NCBI GenBank assembly: GCA_917880885.1
Contig: OU862927.1
Coordinates: 36,979,571 to 37,043,570 of the forward strand
DNA length: 64,000 nt
Reading direction: 5' to 3'
DNA from: Limnephilus marmoratus
Lineage: Eukaryota; Arthropoda; Insecta; Trichoptera; Limnephilidae
This document shows, in pieces, positions 21,386-31,195 of the stretch (positions within the stretch are counted from its first letter, which is position 1; every line of letters begins with the position of its first letter). Position numbers and translations under genes: made by a program. The notes below the pieces were generated by a model. It was not told the origin of the DNA, did not search any database, and saw only the letters and a program-made list of their open reading frames with translations.

Positions 21386-22571
21386 AATAGGCCACTTGCA
21401 TGAATTTCATAACGACTTGGAAAAAATCATGTGGATAGATCTTTTTACTAAGATTAAGAAAATGTTAGTAAAATTGTTTAGAAATGTACAGTTTTTTTTA
21501 TTTTTAAATAAATAAATCCATTATTTGGGCTCGTGACGTCACTACATGAAAATGTCCCATCTCAGAAAATGTTCCTATTAATTTTGTAAAATTCCACACT
21601 GATTTATTTTTTTATATGGCATCACTTTGATTTCATGCGAATTTTTCAAATCGTTCACTAGATTTATTGTTTGTTCTCTGCGAACTTATCATTTGGTTTC
21701 ACTTTTTGACAGATGTTCTGAAGAGAACCCCGTACATTTAACTCTCGACAGGCCAAGATGCCAAACATGACGTCCGTAACCGTGGGGGTCGGCTGATGAC
21801 CCCATTTTTTTCTAAACTTTTAAACCAAAGAAAACACGTTTTCTTTTTGTGTTTTTTTTTTTTTGTAATTTATGTTTTTGCAGGGAATATTACCTACCTA
21901 TATTTGACAAAATATTTTTTCCTGCGATCAACGATTTTTTCATATTTTTTTTTAAATGGCATGTTATGTATTAATCCTTTGCGCAGGAATACCTAAAATA
22001 CTAAAAATATATTTCATGTATTTAAGTAGATATAAGAAGGATAGTTATTTGGGGGTCTACCTTCGGCCCCAGTTGGCTGCGGGAGAGTTAATGATGTACG
22101 GGGTTCTCTTCAGAACGTGAAGATGATGTCGGTACGTGTTTTAGAGGTATAATGGTTATGGTGCTGATTTTAACAAAATTAAATTTTATAATATTCTTAT
22201 TATTATTATAATTTACAAGTACAAGTTTATTACATTGAATTTAGTAATATAGACGCTGTATATTATAATAATTTATGATCAATAAGATGGATCAAGGAAA
22301 AAAATATTTATGAGATGTAATATTGTTGGTATGCCTCATTATTCTCCTGTGCCATTCGTGTAGAAAACGTTCTTTTTTTGGCTACGTAATTATCGTTTTT
22401 ACACACCTATAAAGTCTTTCCGGTTTAAAAAAAATGGTCTGATTTTTCGGATTGAAATTTTCAAAAAATGCCTAGGGTTTCAAAAATACGATTAAAAAAA
22501 AAATACGGAATGTCTTAGTATTTGCCTAAACCGGAAATTTAAAAAAAAAAATGTGTTGCTAGTGGCCTATT
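21386..22571. mobile_element. TIR transposon family E, copy 1, split by a TTAA MITE
   Basis: Ends AATAGGCCACTTGCATG and, in reverse, AATAGGCCACTAGCAACACA. A second copy at 36237-37063 shares nearly all internal sequence, confirming the element's extent (about 830 bp without the insertion). No clear target duplication and no coding potential, so the superfamily is unknown. Confidence 0.75.
21742..22087. mobile_element. TTAA-target MITE (piggyBac-like) inside family E copy 1
   Basis: TTAA at 21738-21741 and 22088-22091. Ends CTCTCGACAGGCC and, in reverse, CTCTCCCGCAGCC. A subterminal GGGGGTCGGCTGATGACCCC resembles the GGGGTCA...TGACCCC motifs near many piggyBac ends. Absent from family E copy 2. 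The bases flanking it (GAAGAGAACCCCGTACAT and its inverse) form a palindrome centred on the target. Confidence 0.75.
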
Positions 22572-22848
22572 CGCACAGTACGTACATCACCCAAGTTGTA
22601 AGATATTAAATATAGATTAATAGATAAAAAATCAAATAAAAATTAATAAGACGCACGATGGGTGGAGAAATTTCTCATGTCCAAGGAATGTGGATATATA
22701 TATTACGTAAGTCCTGAAATGTCGACATTTAGTACAATGGTGGGTGGGAGTACGAAGGGTCATTGTGTTCAGAGAGTGTGAGGAGGTACTTATATAAATT
22801 TACTGAAATAAATCACATTCCTGCGGGTGCAGACGGTGAATCACGGAA

Positions 22849-22900
22849 CAGGATTTCCTCGTTTTGTCATATTATATTACAACATAAGGAGGAAATCCTG
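22849..22900. repeat. Perfect 12-bp hairpin
   Basis: CAGGATTTCCTC (22849-22860) pairs exactly with GAGGAAATCCTG (22889-22900) across a 28-bp AT-rich loop. It directly precedes a SINE1 fragment. Function unknown. Confidence 0.6.
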
Positions 22901-22902
22901 GA

Positions 22903-22985
22903 ATCAATATCGCCCTGGTGAATGACCACCGATCAGGATTTAAACATGACTTGAAGTGGCTTTAGCCGTGTTTAGTGAACAATCC
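22903..22985 (+). mobile_element. SINE1 internal fragment
   Basis: Matches the SINE1 body (ATCGCCCTGGTG...ACCACC...GGCTTTAGCCGTGTTTAGTG). Neither head nor tail is present. Confidence 0.6.
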
Positions 22986-23254
22986 TGTCGTTCTTATAGA
23001 TAGGAAATTCCCACAATTTCTATTCCTCATCTTCTTACCCTTACGTGACCTTCCTCTGTTACCCCTACCAAACTATTTGCCGGTGACTATGAGTTTCTCC
23101 AAGTAAGTTTTATTCAAATGATAAACTACCGTAGAGTTAAAACATTACTAATTTAAAAAATTACAAAAATTGTTCATGGAAAGATATATACACTGCTTAC
23201 ACAGCCAGAGGGGGTTGTTTATGTTGGTTGTTTATTGTATATGCATGTTTTAAT
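22986..23254. other. Unassigned spacer
   Basis: A pyrimidine-rich stretch (about 22990-23070) may be a diverged continuation of the SINE1 body. Otherwise nothing recognised. Confidence 0.35.
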
Positions 23255-23670
23255 AATAACAAGCTGGTTCCCGGCATGCGTTGCTATGCCATTTAATAAA
23301 GAAATTGTTTCTCCTTGCGTGTCCTTTCCCATTCGTCCCGTTCCCACACCGTCTTCCCTCAACCCACTCCCCTCGCCTGCTTCCCCCGTCCCGCGAACCC
23401 TCCTCCGGAGTTCCCCCCTCCCGCATTCCATTTATTCAGTCCCGGTGCATTCAGTTTTCAAACAGCTCGCGTGCCACACGTTGCAATTTGTTTATACAAA
23501 TTTCATAATGCCAGAGCTCACCAGTAGTTTTATACAAACCTTGTCCTGACCATAACGAACACAACAAAAAAAGAATTATCCAATTTGGTGCTGTCGTTTG
23601 GAAGTTAGGCGCGTACATACATTTCGGCTATTCATTTTTATTTACATAGATAGATAGATAGATAGATTTC
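23255..23670 (+). mobile_element. Dispersed repeat family R, copy 1
   Basis: Starts ACAAGCTGGTTCCCGGCATG and ends with a (GATA)n tract at about 23647-23667. It is nearly identical in layout to the copy at about 38445-38860. The style (AGCTG-CCCGGC start, CCAAATTTCATCRAAATCGG-type tail in related copies, GATA end) is common in arthropod genomes. I cannot assign it to a class; it may be a LINE 3' region. The three overlapping proline-rich frames here are artefacts of pyrimidine-rich sequence. Confidence 0.55.
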
Positions 23671-24189
23671 TGAAGCAATTTTGGAATTTTTCCAACGTAT
23701 TTTAAATGTCTTGTATATTTCTTACTTTTGAAGATGTCATTAAAACAAATACCTTTAAAGGTATTAGATAAAGTTATCTTTTAGACTTTTGTGTCTGAAA
23801 TATACTGTCAAACACGGAAAAAATTGAAAAAAATCTGACAAAAAATATTTTTAACAAAATGTAGAGAAATTTAAAAAAACACAGTCCTTTTATTTAATGA
23901 ATTTGGAAGAAAACGGTCAGTTCACTTTTTTCTCGTTCATACAATTTAAAATTATAATAATTATTCCACGAGAGTAACTGAAAAATCTAACATGAAAACG
24001 TCACCACATTATTAGTAACGTTGTAGAAATACCGTTTAACGGTCACCGAACAGAAACACCGTTTAACGGTCGTAATATATTATTAATAATTTTTATTCCA
24101 GTAAAAAAGAAAATTACATTTTCACTCATTTAACTAGAAATAATTAAATAATTAATTATAATTAAACACATTAAACTAAACATAACAAT
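23671..24189. other. Unassigned AT-rich stretch
   Basis: A short tandem (ACCGTTTAACGGTC) occurs twice near 24031 and 24060. Nothing else recognised. Confidence 0.4.
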
Positions 24190-24480
24190 ACAGCGCTATT
24201 CTGTCATTACTTTGTTTATTCATTTATATTTATTATTTTCGTTTTTAATGTCGTTTGGGATGCAATTATATAAGTTGCCCTCCTTGTAACCAATGGATTG
24301 TTTACCATAGTTAGTGTGGATGGTGTTAAAATGTATGTTATTTAAACGTATGTTATTAGTAAGACAGTTAGTGTTTTATGTACAATTTTAAGTGACTTTA
24401 TTTAACAATTTTTCAAACTTCCCTCTACCGAAGCCAATTTAATTAATTGATGATTTTTCAAAACCCGCTCCACATATATA
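24190..24480 (-). mobile_element. Weak LINE ORF2 C-terminal fragment
   Basis: The minus strand reads TNYGKQSIGYKEGNLYNCIP followed by NDIKN. This fits the LINE C-terminal block -T-YGK-S--Y-G--LWN-LP--IK. Upstream parts are too decayed to place. Family uncertain. Confidence 0.5.
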
Positions 24481-24524
24481 TTCTAAATCCCTATACAAGA
24501 AAAACAATTGTTAATAAGTTAACT

Positions 24525-24665
24525 ATCTAACTAACTAACCACCACGCCGTTTCCCCGCAAGGGTAGGTAGAGAGGATGGACCGCCAAACAACTCGGTCTT
24601 GGCACGCACTCCTTGCTTCGTTCACATTCATACATCGTCTCATACATGCTCTAAGTTATTGAAAG
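24525..24665 (+). repeat. Dispersed repeat family G, copy 1
   Basis: Starts with a CTAA microsatellite (CTAACTAACTAACC) followed by CCGTTTCCCCGCAAGGGTAG. It matches 27372-27490 in reverse, including GACCGCCAAACAACTCGG-type sequence and CATCGTCTCATAC. It looks like a SINE or MITE with a simple-repeat end. No pol III boxes seen. Confidence 0.5.
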
Positions 24666-25611
24666 TTATATCTTTTGGACAAAGAAAATCATTTGCATCT
24701 GTTATGGTAAGTATTTTATTGTTAGTAATGTCAGTTATGCAGGTTAGGTTAGGTGACGTACATTTCAAAACTACAAAGAAGGGAACACTGATTTTACCTG
24801 ATAATACTTTGATGAAAATCTTTTAAAGTTTGTTTACTCCTGTGTTCAATTTATCATATTTTAAAATATAAGTTTCAAAATTCTTCAATCGTCCAACATG
24901 ATTTATTGTTAGTTCTTTGTAACACTTTTTTAAATGTCATTGATTGTAAATTTGCCATTAATCACCTCGAATAACTACTAACGATTTTTGGCATTTCTTT
25001 TCAGTTTCACACAATTTTACAACGCAAATTCGACAATTTACCTCGTTGGTACAGTAACCTGGGGCGACTTTTGAATCTAGGGTGACTTTGATCATGGCGA
25101 AAATCGGTATAATTTTAGCTACTACTGAGGCATTTCTCGCTACTTTACAAGTTTTTTTCGGGCAATGTGGATGCGGGCTCGGAAAATAAGTGTCCAATTA
25201 GTTGGTTCCTACTTTTATTTTTTGCAATTTTTTAGAAAATAATGTGTTTTTACTAGGGTACCCCATTCTAAGGATTATATTCATACATACACAAGCGGTT
25301 GAATAATGATGTATTCATAAATATGTTATCGTTTGAATTGTGAAGCAGTCCATCAGATATTTTATGGTGAGCAATGCATAACATTTTTTAAATTCCTGAA
25401 CCGCTGTAAAAGTTTCGTGTCATTTATATTTTAAAGTATATCAGTGCGTATACATATATTTATTTACTTACTTGAATATTCTTACTAGAATATTTTTTTA
25501 TAATGGGTTTATAAAATGGTATATTATAAATTCTCACCAATCCGAAAGGTGAATTTGATAATTCTTTTTACTTCCAAAACGCATATACCTATGTACCTAA
25601 CTAAAAAAAAA

Positions 25612-25664
<53 letters not shown>

Positions 25665-25975
25665 GATCCCTAGTTTAAACATATACAGTAAATATGACAT
25701 GAAACTTTTCTACACAAATGTTTTCTATAAAAAAAAAAATTCTTTCAAAGTTTGATAAAAGTCACCCCATTTTACATAATTTATTTCGTTATTCCAAAGT
25801 TTGTGAAGAATGTGAATGATTACTGATTTCCTTGTTTTATTTAAAGTAGGTAAGAATCTATTTGTTTGTTTGAACATTAGAGATTGTGGAGTGGACAAGG
25901 AGTGAATAGTAGAAGAAGTCGGGACACCCAAACAAGGCATGGCACGATCAAGTGAATCAAATACATCAGATCGTT
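24666..25975. other. Unassigned stretch with a long (TA)n tract
   Basis: A 79-codon minus-strand frame (24958-25197) has nine cysteines (CRICVVKLCETEKKC). It resembles no zinc-binding fold I recognise and has no supporting context. A (TA)n tract with two TG interruptions occupies about 25612-25661. Otherwise AT-rich and featureless. Confidence 0.4.
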
Positions 25976-25979
25976 TTAA

Positions 25980-27345
25980 GGTGATCCACTAGTTCTTGAA
26001 AAAATCGAAATCGGAAGGGCCTCACCTTTTTTTGGGAGAGATTTAAAAATATTTGAAAAGATTTTTTTTTTGAAAGGTTGGAGAAGGTATTTGAGAGTTG
26101 TTTTTTTACAGATTGATTTCACAAAGACCTGTAAAAAGTACTGACTCATTTCTTTACGCATTTTTTTTATTATAATAACAAAGAAATTTAAAATCGATTT
26201 CGCGGAAACAAGCGACAGTGTTCTGGGACGTCCTTTCGCCACCTGTAGCGGAGTGTTAACTGATCCAAAACGCACATAGTCTTTATGCGGACGGCATAAG
26301 GTTTAATTCTTAATTAACTCGTTGAACGCCGCCCTTTGATTTTGCCCCATTTGATTCATGCCGAAAAAACAGCATTGTTTTATTTTATTTGGTGAAATTC
26401 AGATCATTTTTAAAATAACTTAATTTTTCAGATTATATGATAAAACAGTATCTGAAAATTGATTAAAACTTTATTTGAAAATATTTTTTATAAGGCCAGG
26501 GTGTGTTCTACTTGCAGTATTTTATTGGCGCATCAGTAATATTTCAAAGCAACTAAATTACAAAACAAAAAGCTTACGATTTTGCATTCATTCGCAGGGC
26601 TTCATCTTAAGATGAAGCCATACTAAATAATGCGAAATCATACAAAATCACATGTTTTTGTTTTGAAAATTTGATAGCTTAGAAGTATTATATATGCTTC
26701 AATTAAATACTGTGTGTAGAACATACCTTGGCCCTTAAAAACATCGGTCATTTTTTTAACACGTCTTTTAATAAGCCTTTAAAAAAATAAATTATAAGGT
26801 CTATAAAAAACACTTTCAAGTCCAAACTCTCCTATTTATAAACCCCTTTTCGGATTTCGTTGAATTGTATAATGTGGCAAATTTAGTTTCTTTTATAATA
26901 ATCGCAAAAAAATCGATGTTTACGCCCGAACTTCACAAAATAAAATAAAATACGCATTTTCTCGTTGTTATTTTTGACATCAATCAATACGGCCCGCACT
27001 CTATGAATTTGGATTCTTGAAGTGACCCTTATGGCTTGGGCACAAGAACCATGCACTGGGCAACACCTTTTTCGTTTCAGTGACGCCCCGGCGCCGGAGA
27101 CAGTCGTGTTACTCCGCGTCGCTTAGTTTCGTGAAATCAATTTTACATTTCAGTTTTCTTACAATAAACAATGCGTAAAACAGGAATTTATATTTTTTAC
27201 ATGCCTTTACGAAATCAACCTGTAAAAAAAAATTCTCAAATACCTTTTCCAACCTTTCCAAAAGCATTTTCTCAAGTATTTTTAAACTCCTCCCTTAAAG
27301 GGCGTGAATTCCGATTTCGATTTTTTCCTGAACTATTGGATCGCC
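25980..27345. mobile_element. TTAA-flanked element with ~300-bp inverted ends
   Basis: TTAA at 25976-25979 and 27346-27349. Ends GGTGATCCACTAGTTC and, in reverse, GGCGATCCAATAGTTC. The inverted arms run to about 26270 and back from 27345 to about 27045 (shared AAATCGAAATCGGAA, CTCAAATACCTT and CTGTAAAAA). The 1,366-bp element has a non-coding centre in which TTAACTCGTTGAACGCC (26315) resembles another piggyBac-type end. The arm ORFs at 25976-26275 and 27171-27404 are the same sequence read in mirror image, not genes. Confidence 0.75.
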
Positions 27346-27371
27346 TTAAGAGTCAGAATAACAGAAGAGTA

Positions 27372-27490
27372 CCTAAGTATGAGACGATCTATGAATGCGG
27401 ATGAATGAAGTAAGAAGTATTTGGCGAGACAGAGTCGTGTGGCGGTCTATCCTTCCAGGGATACGGCTTGATGGTTAGTTAGTTAGTTAG
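27372..27490 (-). repeat. Dispersed repeat family G, copy 2
   Basis: Reverse copy of the repeat at 24525-24665, ending with the same tetranucleotide run (TTAGTTAGTTAG) at about 27477-27490. Confidence 0.5.
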
Positions 27491-27599
27491 TCATCACTGT
27501 CATCAGTCATTGACTACATTGTCGAGTCACAAGTGGCATTCAATAGCTTCCAGCAGCGTTGATGGATTTAGGTTTGTTTCTTGTTTAGATATAGTTGTG

Positions 27600-27695
27600 A
27601 CCTCAGTGCTTGGTACTTGGTGCTTGATGATCTGTGCAGTACGCGCTGCAGTAACAACTCTGTCCCGGGTTCAATTCCCCGTGTGGGCGACAAGA
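27600..27695 (+). other. tRNA-like fragment with a B-box sequence
   Basis: CCCGGGTTCAATTCCCCG at about 27664-27681 is a T-arm-like hairpin with a good B box. An upstream A box cannot be placed with confidence. It is probably the head of a SINE or a tRNA relic. Confidence 0.3.
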
Positions 27696-27764
27696 TATTA
27701 AAGTGCAGATCCCACTCACCTTGAGGCATTACACAACAAGTACCATTGCATACAAGTCAGTACC

Positions 27765-27852
27765 AGTACGGTTCATCGTAACAGTTAACATCTGCAAGTT
27801 CTTGAATAGATTCAATACCGGTTTCGGAACGACTGTTCCTTCTTCAGGGCAA
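27765..27852 (-). ncRNA. Hammerhead-like core in a Penelope-like terminal fragment
   Basis: On the minus strand the order is CTGAAGA, stem GGAAC-loop-GTTCC, then GAAAC. This matches the conserved hammerhead core CUGANGA / stem II / GAAA. The following CGGTATTGAATCTATTCAAG continues in the style of Penelope-like element ends, which are known to carry hammerhead motifs. Stem II is a perfect 5 bp. Stem III would be minimal (C-G next to A-U, GTA). Stem I does not pair convincingly, so self-cleavage is doubtful. It is antisense to the GIY-YIG fragment 230 bp downstream. Confidence 0.5.
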
Positions 27853-28074
27853 ACGTATACTGATTTGACAGTTATGAAATATGGATGGGAACAATGTATT
27901 ATTATGGTAAGGGTGGAGCCGTTGTAGGTATAAATGAAGAGTGGGTGGGTAGGGGAACATATCCATGATTGGGCTATAAGACAATATTTTTTGTTTGTTG
28001 ATAATAGATTCATCATTTTTAAGGGATTTTTTTTTTATTTCCAAGACTTGTAAGTTATCTAAACGTTTTCCTTT

Positions 28075-28655
28075 ATGACTAATATTAATATTCTAATAAT
28101 ATTAATGATAAAGAATGGCAGTAAAATTTTGGATGTTAATATTTTTTCAGTTCAATGTTGCAAAAATCTCCCTTCTAATATTAAACCAGCTTTTTATACA
28201 AGAAATAATATCGGTAATTTTTTGAGAAATGCTAAAGATAAATACCATAAATCGACTAATTCCGGAATATATATATTTAGACCCTCCACACAGCATCCCA
28301 GATGACATAGGCCCTGAGGGAAATTATTTTCCTCAGGGCCTCCTGTGTGGAGTTAATGTAAAAAAAAAAATATATAAACTCAAATGTAATGAGTGTCCCT
28401 CATTTTATATTGGAAAAACAACTCGTAATTTTGAAATCAGAATCAAAGAACATTTAAGGTGTCTTAATAATAATAATTTTTCTGAGTTCGCTAACCATAT
28501 CATTAAAAATAACCATAGTTTTGAAAAAAATACGGGGATAAATATTCTTCATATAAATAATAGTCTTATTAGTCCATCGGATCTGAGATTGTGGGAGCCA
28601 GTGTCTTTCTCCAATGTTCTTCTATGCTCGATCCTGAAGTCAGACGGGATTCTAT
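28075..28655 (+). pseudogene. Penelope-like element GIY-YIG endonuclease remnant, split by a hairpin-tail insertion
   Basis: Frame 28075-28305 ends with NLPSNIKPAFYTRNNIGNFL, RNAKDK and NSGIY. After an insertion at about 28275-28369 another frame resumes with YKLKCNECPSFYIGKT, RNFEIRIKEH, NHIIKNNHSF and INILHINN. GIY and FYIGKT are the two halves of the GIY-YIG nuclease signature, with the arginine (RIKEH) of the next helix. This layout is typical of the endonuclease at the C-terminus of Penelope-like reverse transcriptases, which nick DNA for target priming. The RT itself is missing. The last codons (after about 28570) diverge from the family. Confidence 0.85.
28275..28369 (+). mobile_element. 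Short hairpin-tail insertion between GIY and YIG motifs
   Basis: A 95-bp piece starting ACCCTCCACACAGCATCCCA, containing the tail hairpin GGCCCTGAGGGAAATTATTT with its complement, and ending TAATGTAAAAAAAAAA. It is flanked by similar AT sequence (ATATATAT...ATATATA), consistent with a short target duplication. It is only the 3' tail of SINE2 or of the partner LINE, that is, an extreme 5' truncation. It shifts the reading frame of the host nuclease remnant. Confidence 0.8.
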
Positions 28656-29040
28656 GATGAGAATATTTCTGGAGTGGTTTATCCTTCCCCTCAGTCCTGC
28701 AATCCTGTTTCTTATTAGAGCTTTAAATCCTGAAACTCGCCCTTCTGTAAGGAGGCTCTGCAGTGCCTGGGGAGTCCGAACATCAGACTATAAGCATTAT
28801 TATATTGCACCCGAAGCCTTTCCATAGTTCTTTTTTTGAAGAGCTTTTTTTGTCAGAGCTCGCATGTGTAACAGGGTGGTGCAGAAAGCTAGGAAAAGCG
28901 TCCTTTTCAAAAGATGTAACTTATCAAAAAAGCAAAACATACTGACACGCTAGTGGTCGATTTCCATATTATATTAAAAAATATTTTCAGTAGGATAAGT
29001 TTTTAGATTTTCACGGCCAAAAGTATTTTCGTTATTTGTT
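28656..29040. other. Unassigned stretch downstream of the Penelope-like fragment
   Basis: No further homology recognised. Frames at 28591-28945 are short and without motifs. Confidence 0.35.
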
Positions 29041-29044
29041 TTTG

Positions 29045-29155
29045 GGGTATAATGCCGCGTTGCGCTACCCCCTTCTTTAGCCAACGTTTTGAACAGCGTT
29101 GCAGTGTCCATCATCAGGGCAGATCCGGCAGATCACACATCCCTGATGATGGACA
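29045..29155 (-). ncRNA. Second, degraded hammerhead-like core plus inverted repeat
   Basis: On the minus strand from 29120: CTGATGA, then GGACA pairing with TGTTC around CTGCAACGC, then AAAAC where GAAAC is expected, then GTTGGC. This again follows the hammerhead/Penelope terminal layout, but with a change in the essential GAAA. A 15-bp perfect inverted repeat (TGTCCATCATCAGGG at 29105-29119, its complement at 29141-29155) places a second CTGATGA on the other strand. It is probably inactive. Confidence 0.4.
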
Positions 29156-29749
29156 CAGAAGAAATTGAGAAATACATTTGTCAAGGACAAAACGCCGCCT
29201 GCTTTCCTCTAAATGTCATGGTCATGGCTAGTCAAATTGTGGCCAACCCAACTCTATTCTCTACTACTTACTGGCTACTCCCCAACCGGATTGGTGAAGT
29301 AATAAAAATACCCCACGGGAATTCTAAATCTAAAAACACTTTAAAAGGAAAAGAAATGTTAACGTCTCTTTTAACTTTAGAAGGTCATAGTTTTTCCAAC
29401 TGACATTTTATTTGACCTTTCTGATTTTTCTTCTCTCTTTTGTTTTCGATATTTCCGATTTACATAAACTGTTTCATTTGAAAATGAATAATGTACAACG
29501 TTTCTCGTAACATGACAGGGAGTAACAGCGCGTGTTCTAAGGATTTTAACCGGCGATTCCTGAGCATTTTTGGGATAAAAAAGTACCTACATCATTTTGC
29601 TGCCCAATGATATTTTTTTCCATTATAAACATGAACATTTTGTGTTAGCGTGCTGCTGGAGCTCAATTTTCCAATACATGCCGCTTTTTTTTCTATTATC
29701 AACATAAACAACTGGGCGTACCGTATAGGGCCCGCAGATACTTTAATAG
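29156..29749. other. Unassigned stretch with an unrecognised 104-codon frame
   Basis: The frame 29089-29403 (+), including NVMVMASQIVANPTLFSTTY, resembles no family I know and overlaps the hammerhead-like region. No promoter or splice context supports it as a gene. Confidence 0.35.
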
Positions 29750-29938
29750 TACACAACTAGGGATTGCAATCCCGCAAAGCGGGATCCCGCAATCCCGCGG
29801 GATCCCGCAGCTTTTATTAATCCCGCAATCCCGCACCTTCAAAGCGCGGATCCGCGGATCCCGCAAGTTAAAAATTTGGCGCTAAAACTTTCGCGTAAAT
29901 CGAGAGTAGCACGAGCGCAATGTTACCGTTTAGCACAA

Positions 29939-30040
29939 GATAGCCCGCCTGCCTCCAACCGCTAGTGGCGCTAGTCGCCGGCTACTAGAGGATTGGCCGG
30001 GGACTAACGGCCACTATCGGTTGGCGGCAGGCGGGCTATC
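29939..30040. repeat. Long imperfect hairpin inside the hAT
   Basis: GATAGCCCGCCTGCCTCCAA starting at 29939 pairs with the strand ending at 30040. Arms are about 32 bp with few mismatches, around a GC-rich loop of about 37 bp that itself contains GCCGGC and GGCCGG. It could be a folded MITE or a structural part of the hAT. Confidence 0.7.
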
Positions 30041-30060
30041 CTAGTATCCTGTATCCTGTC

Positions 30061-31195
30061 CAGCGTTTTAATATTTTTCAAGAATCGGGTATTTTGCGGG
30101 GAACACCGTTTTGCGGGGAAAATGCGGGGATTCTGGGCATTTTTTAACTTGCCAACCTTTTTGAAAAATATGTATATTCGGTGGTAGATTTTGAAGTTTA
30201 TTTTATTTGTTTCTAAACAATAATAGTCGGGGCATTCTTGAAGTTCGGGACCCTAACTCGAAGACACGTGAATTTGCCAGTCATAGAACTTCTACTATTC
30301 TTGAGATATCCCAACATGGTCTGAATGTAGATGACGATGCTGTAAGTTACTGGGCTAAAGTCTTTGGCCTAAAAAACAATACAGGACGATAGGTACTGGT
30401 TCCCAAATATAAAAATTGTAATAAGTTCATTATTGCTGGTGTTGCCGTTTTCCAACGCTTCCGTTGAGATGAAATTCAGTGTTCTTAAACATTTGAAAAC
30501 AGAAAATAGAAATAACCTTTATACAGACTACTGTTGTAGCATTCATGGCTACTTAAGAAGGGATTATAAGAAGGAGGAAGTTTGAAATTAAATCTTTCAA
30601 ACACAAAATGTTAACCAAAAAAGCATGATGCAGTAATTGATGAAAGGAGGTAATTATTGTACATCACTTGTATGTAGGCTTATTTCGTTAATAATCCATT
30701 ACGAATTAAGTCTTATAATGATGTAAATTACTTATTACATAACTTAACTTCACCGTTTAAAATTATTGGTCTCAATATCAAGTAACAATTTAAATTACTT
30801 GTCTTTTTTAGTTATTTTTTTTCTCCTACCAGTACCTGGCAAACCGTATGTATGATTATATTACCATATTTTTTAAAGTTTCCTTTTTTGCTTGCTAGAC
30901 AATTTATCGGCACACCGTATTGATTTTTTTTTTTAAATGTCTTTATTTTTGTTTCAATATTGGTTTTTGGGTTCAAACATATTTTTTAATCTTGTATTAT
31001 GTGTGTAATAATAGTTTTAATCAATTTTAATGAATAAAAAATGCTACTTTCAATTGAATTTAGTATTATTTTGGAGGCAGATTTATGAAAAAACTTGTGG
31101 GGAATTTGCGGGGAATTTGATGTTTTGCTCTCCCCAATTTGGGGATTTTGAACATTTTTTGCGGGTATTTTAGAACATTAGCATTGGCAACCCTG
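30061..31195. mobile_element. Nested hAT-like element with 8-bp target duplication
   Basis: ATCCTGTC at 30053-30060 and 31196-31203. Ends CAGCGTTTTAATA and, in reverse, CAGGGTTGCCAATG, matching the CAG-G-T start of many hAT families. GCGGGGA motifs recur near both ends. No transposase recognised; the 61-codon frame at 30207-30392 has no known motif. Confidence 0.8.

Noticed and set aside
23235..23549. Overlapping proline-rich ORFs (also 38437-38706) as genes
   Set aside because: They are three frames of the same pyrimidine-rich segment in dispersed repeat family R.
24958..25197. Cys-rich minus-strand ORF as a zinc-binding protein
   Set aside because: Cysteine spacing fits no knuckle or finger I know, and no neighbouring homology supports it.
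25516..25755. 79-codon ORF with a YIYIYI run
   Set aside because: It is a translation of the (TA)n tract at 25612-25661.
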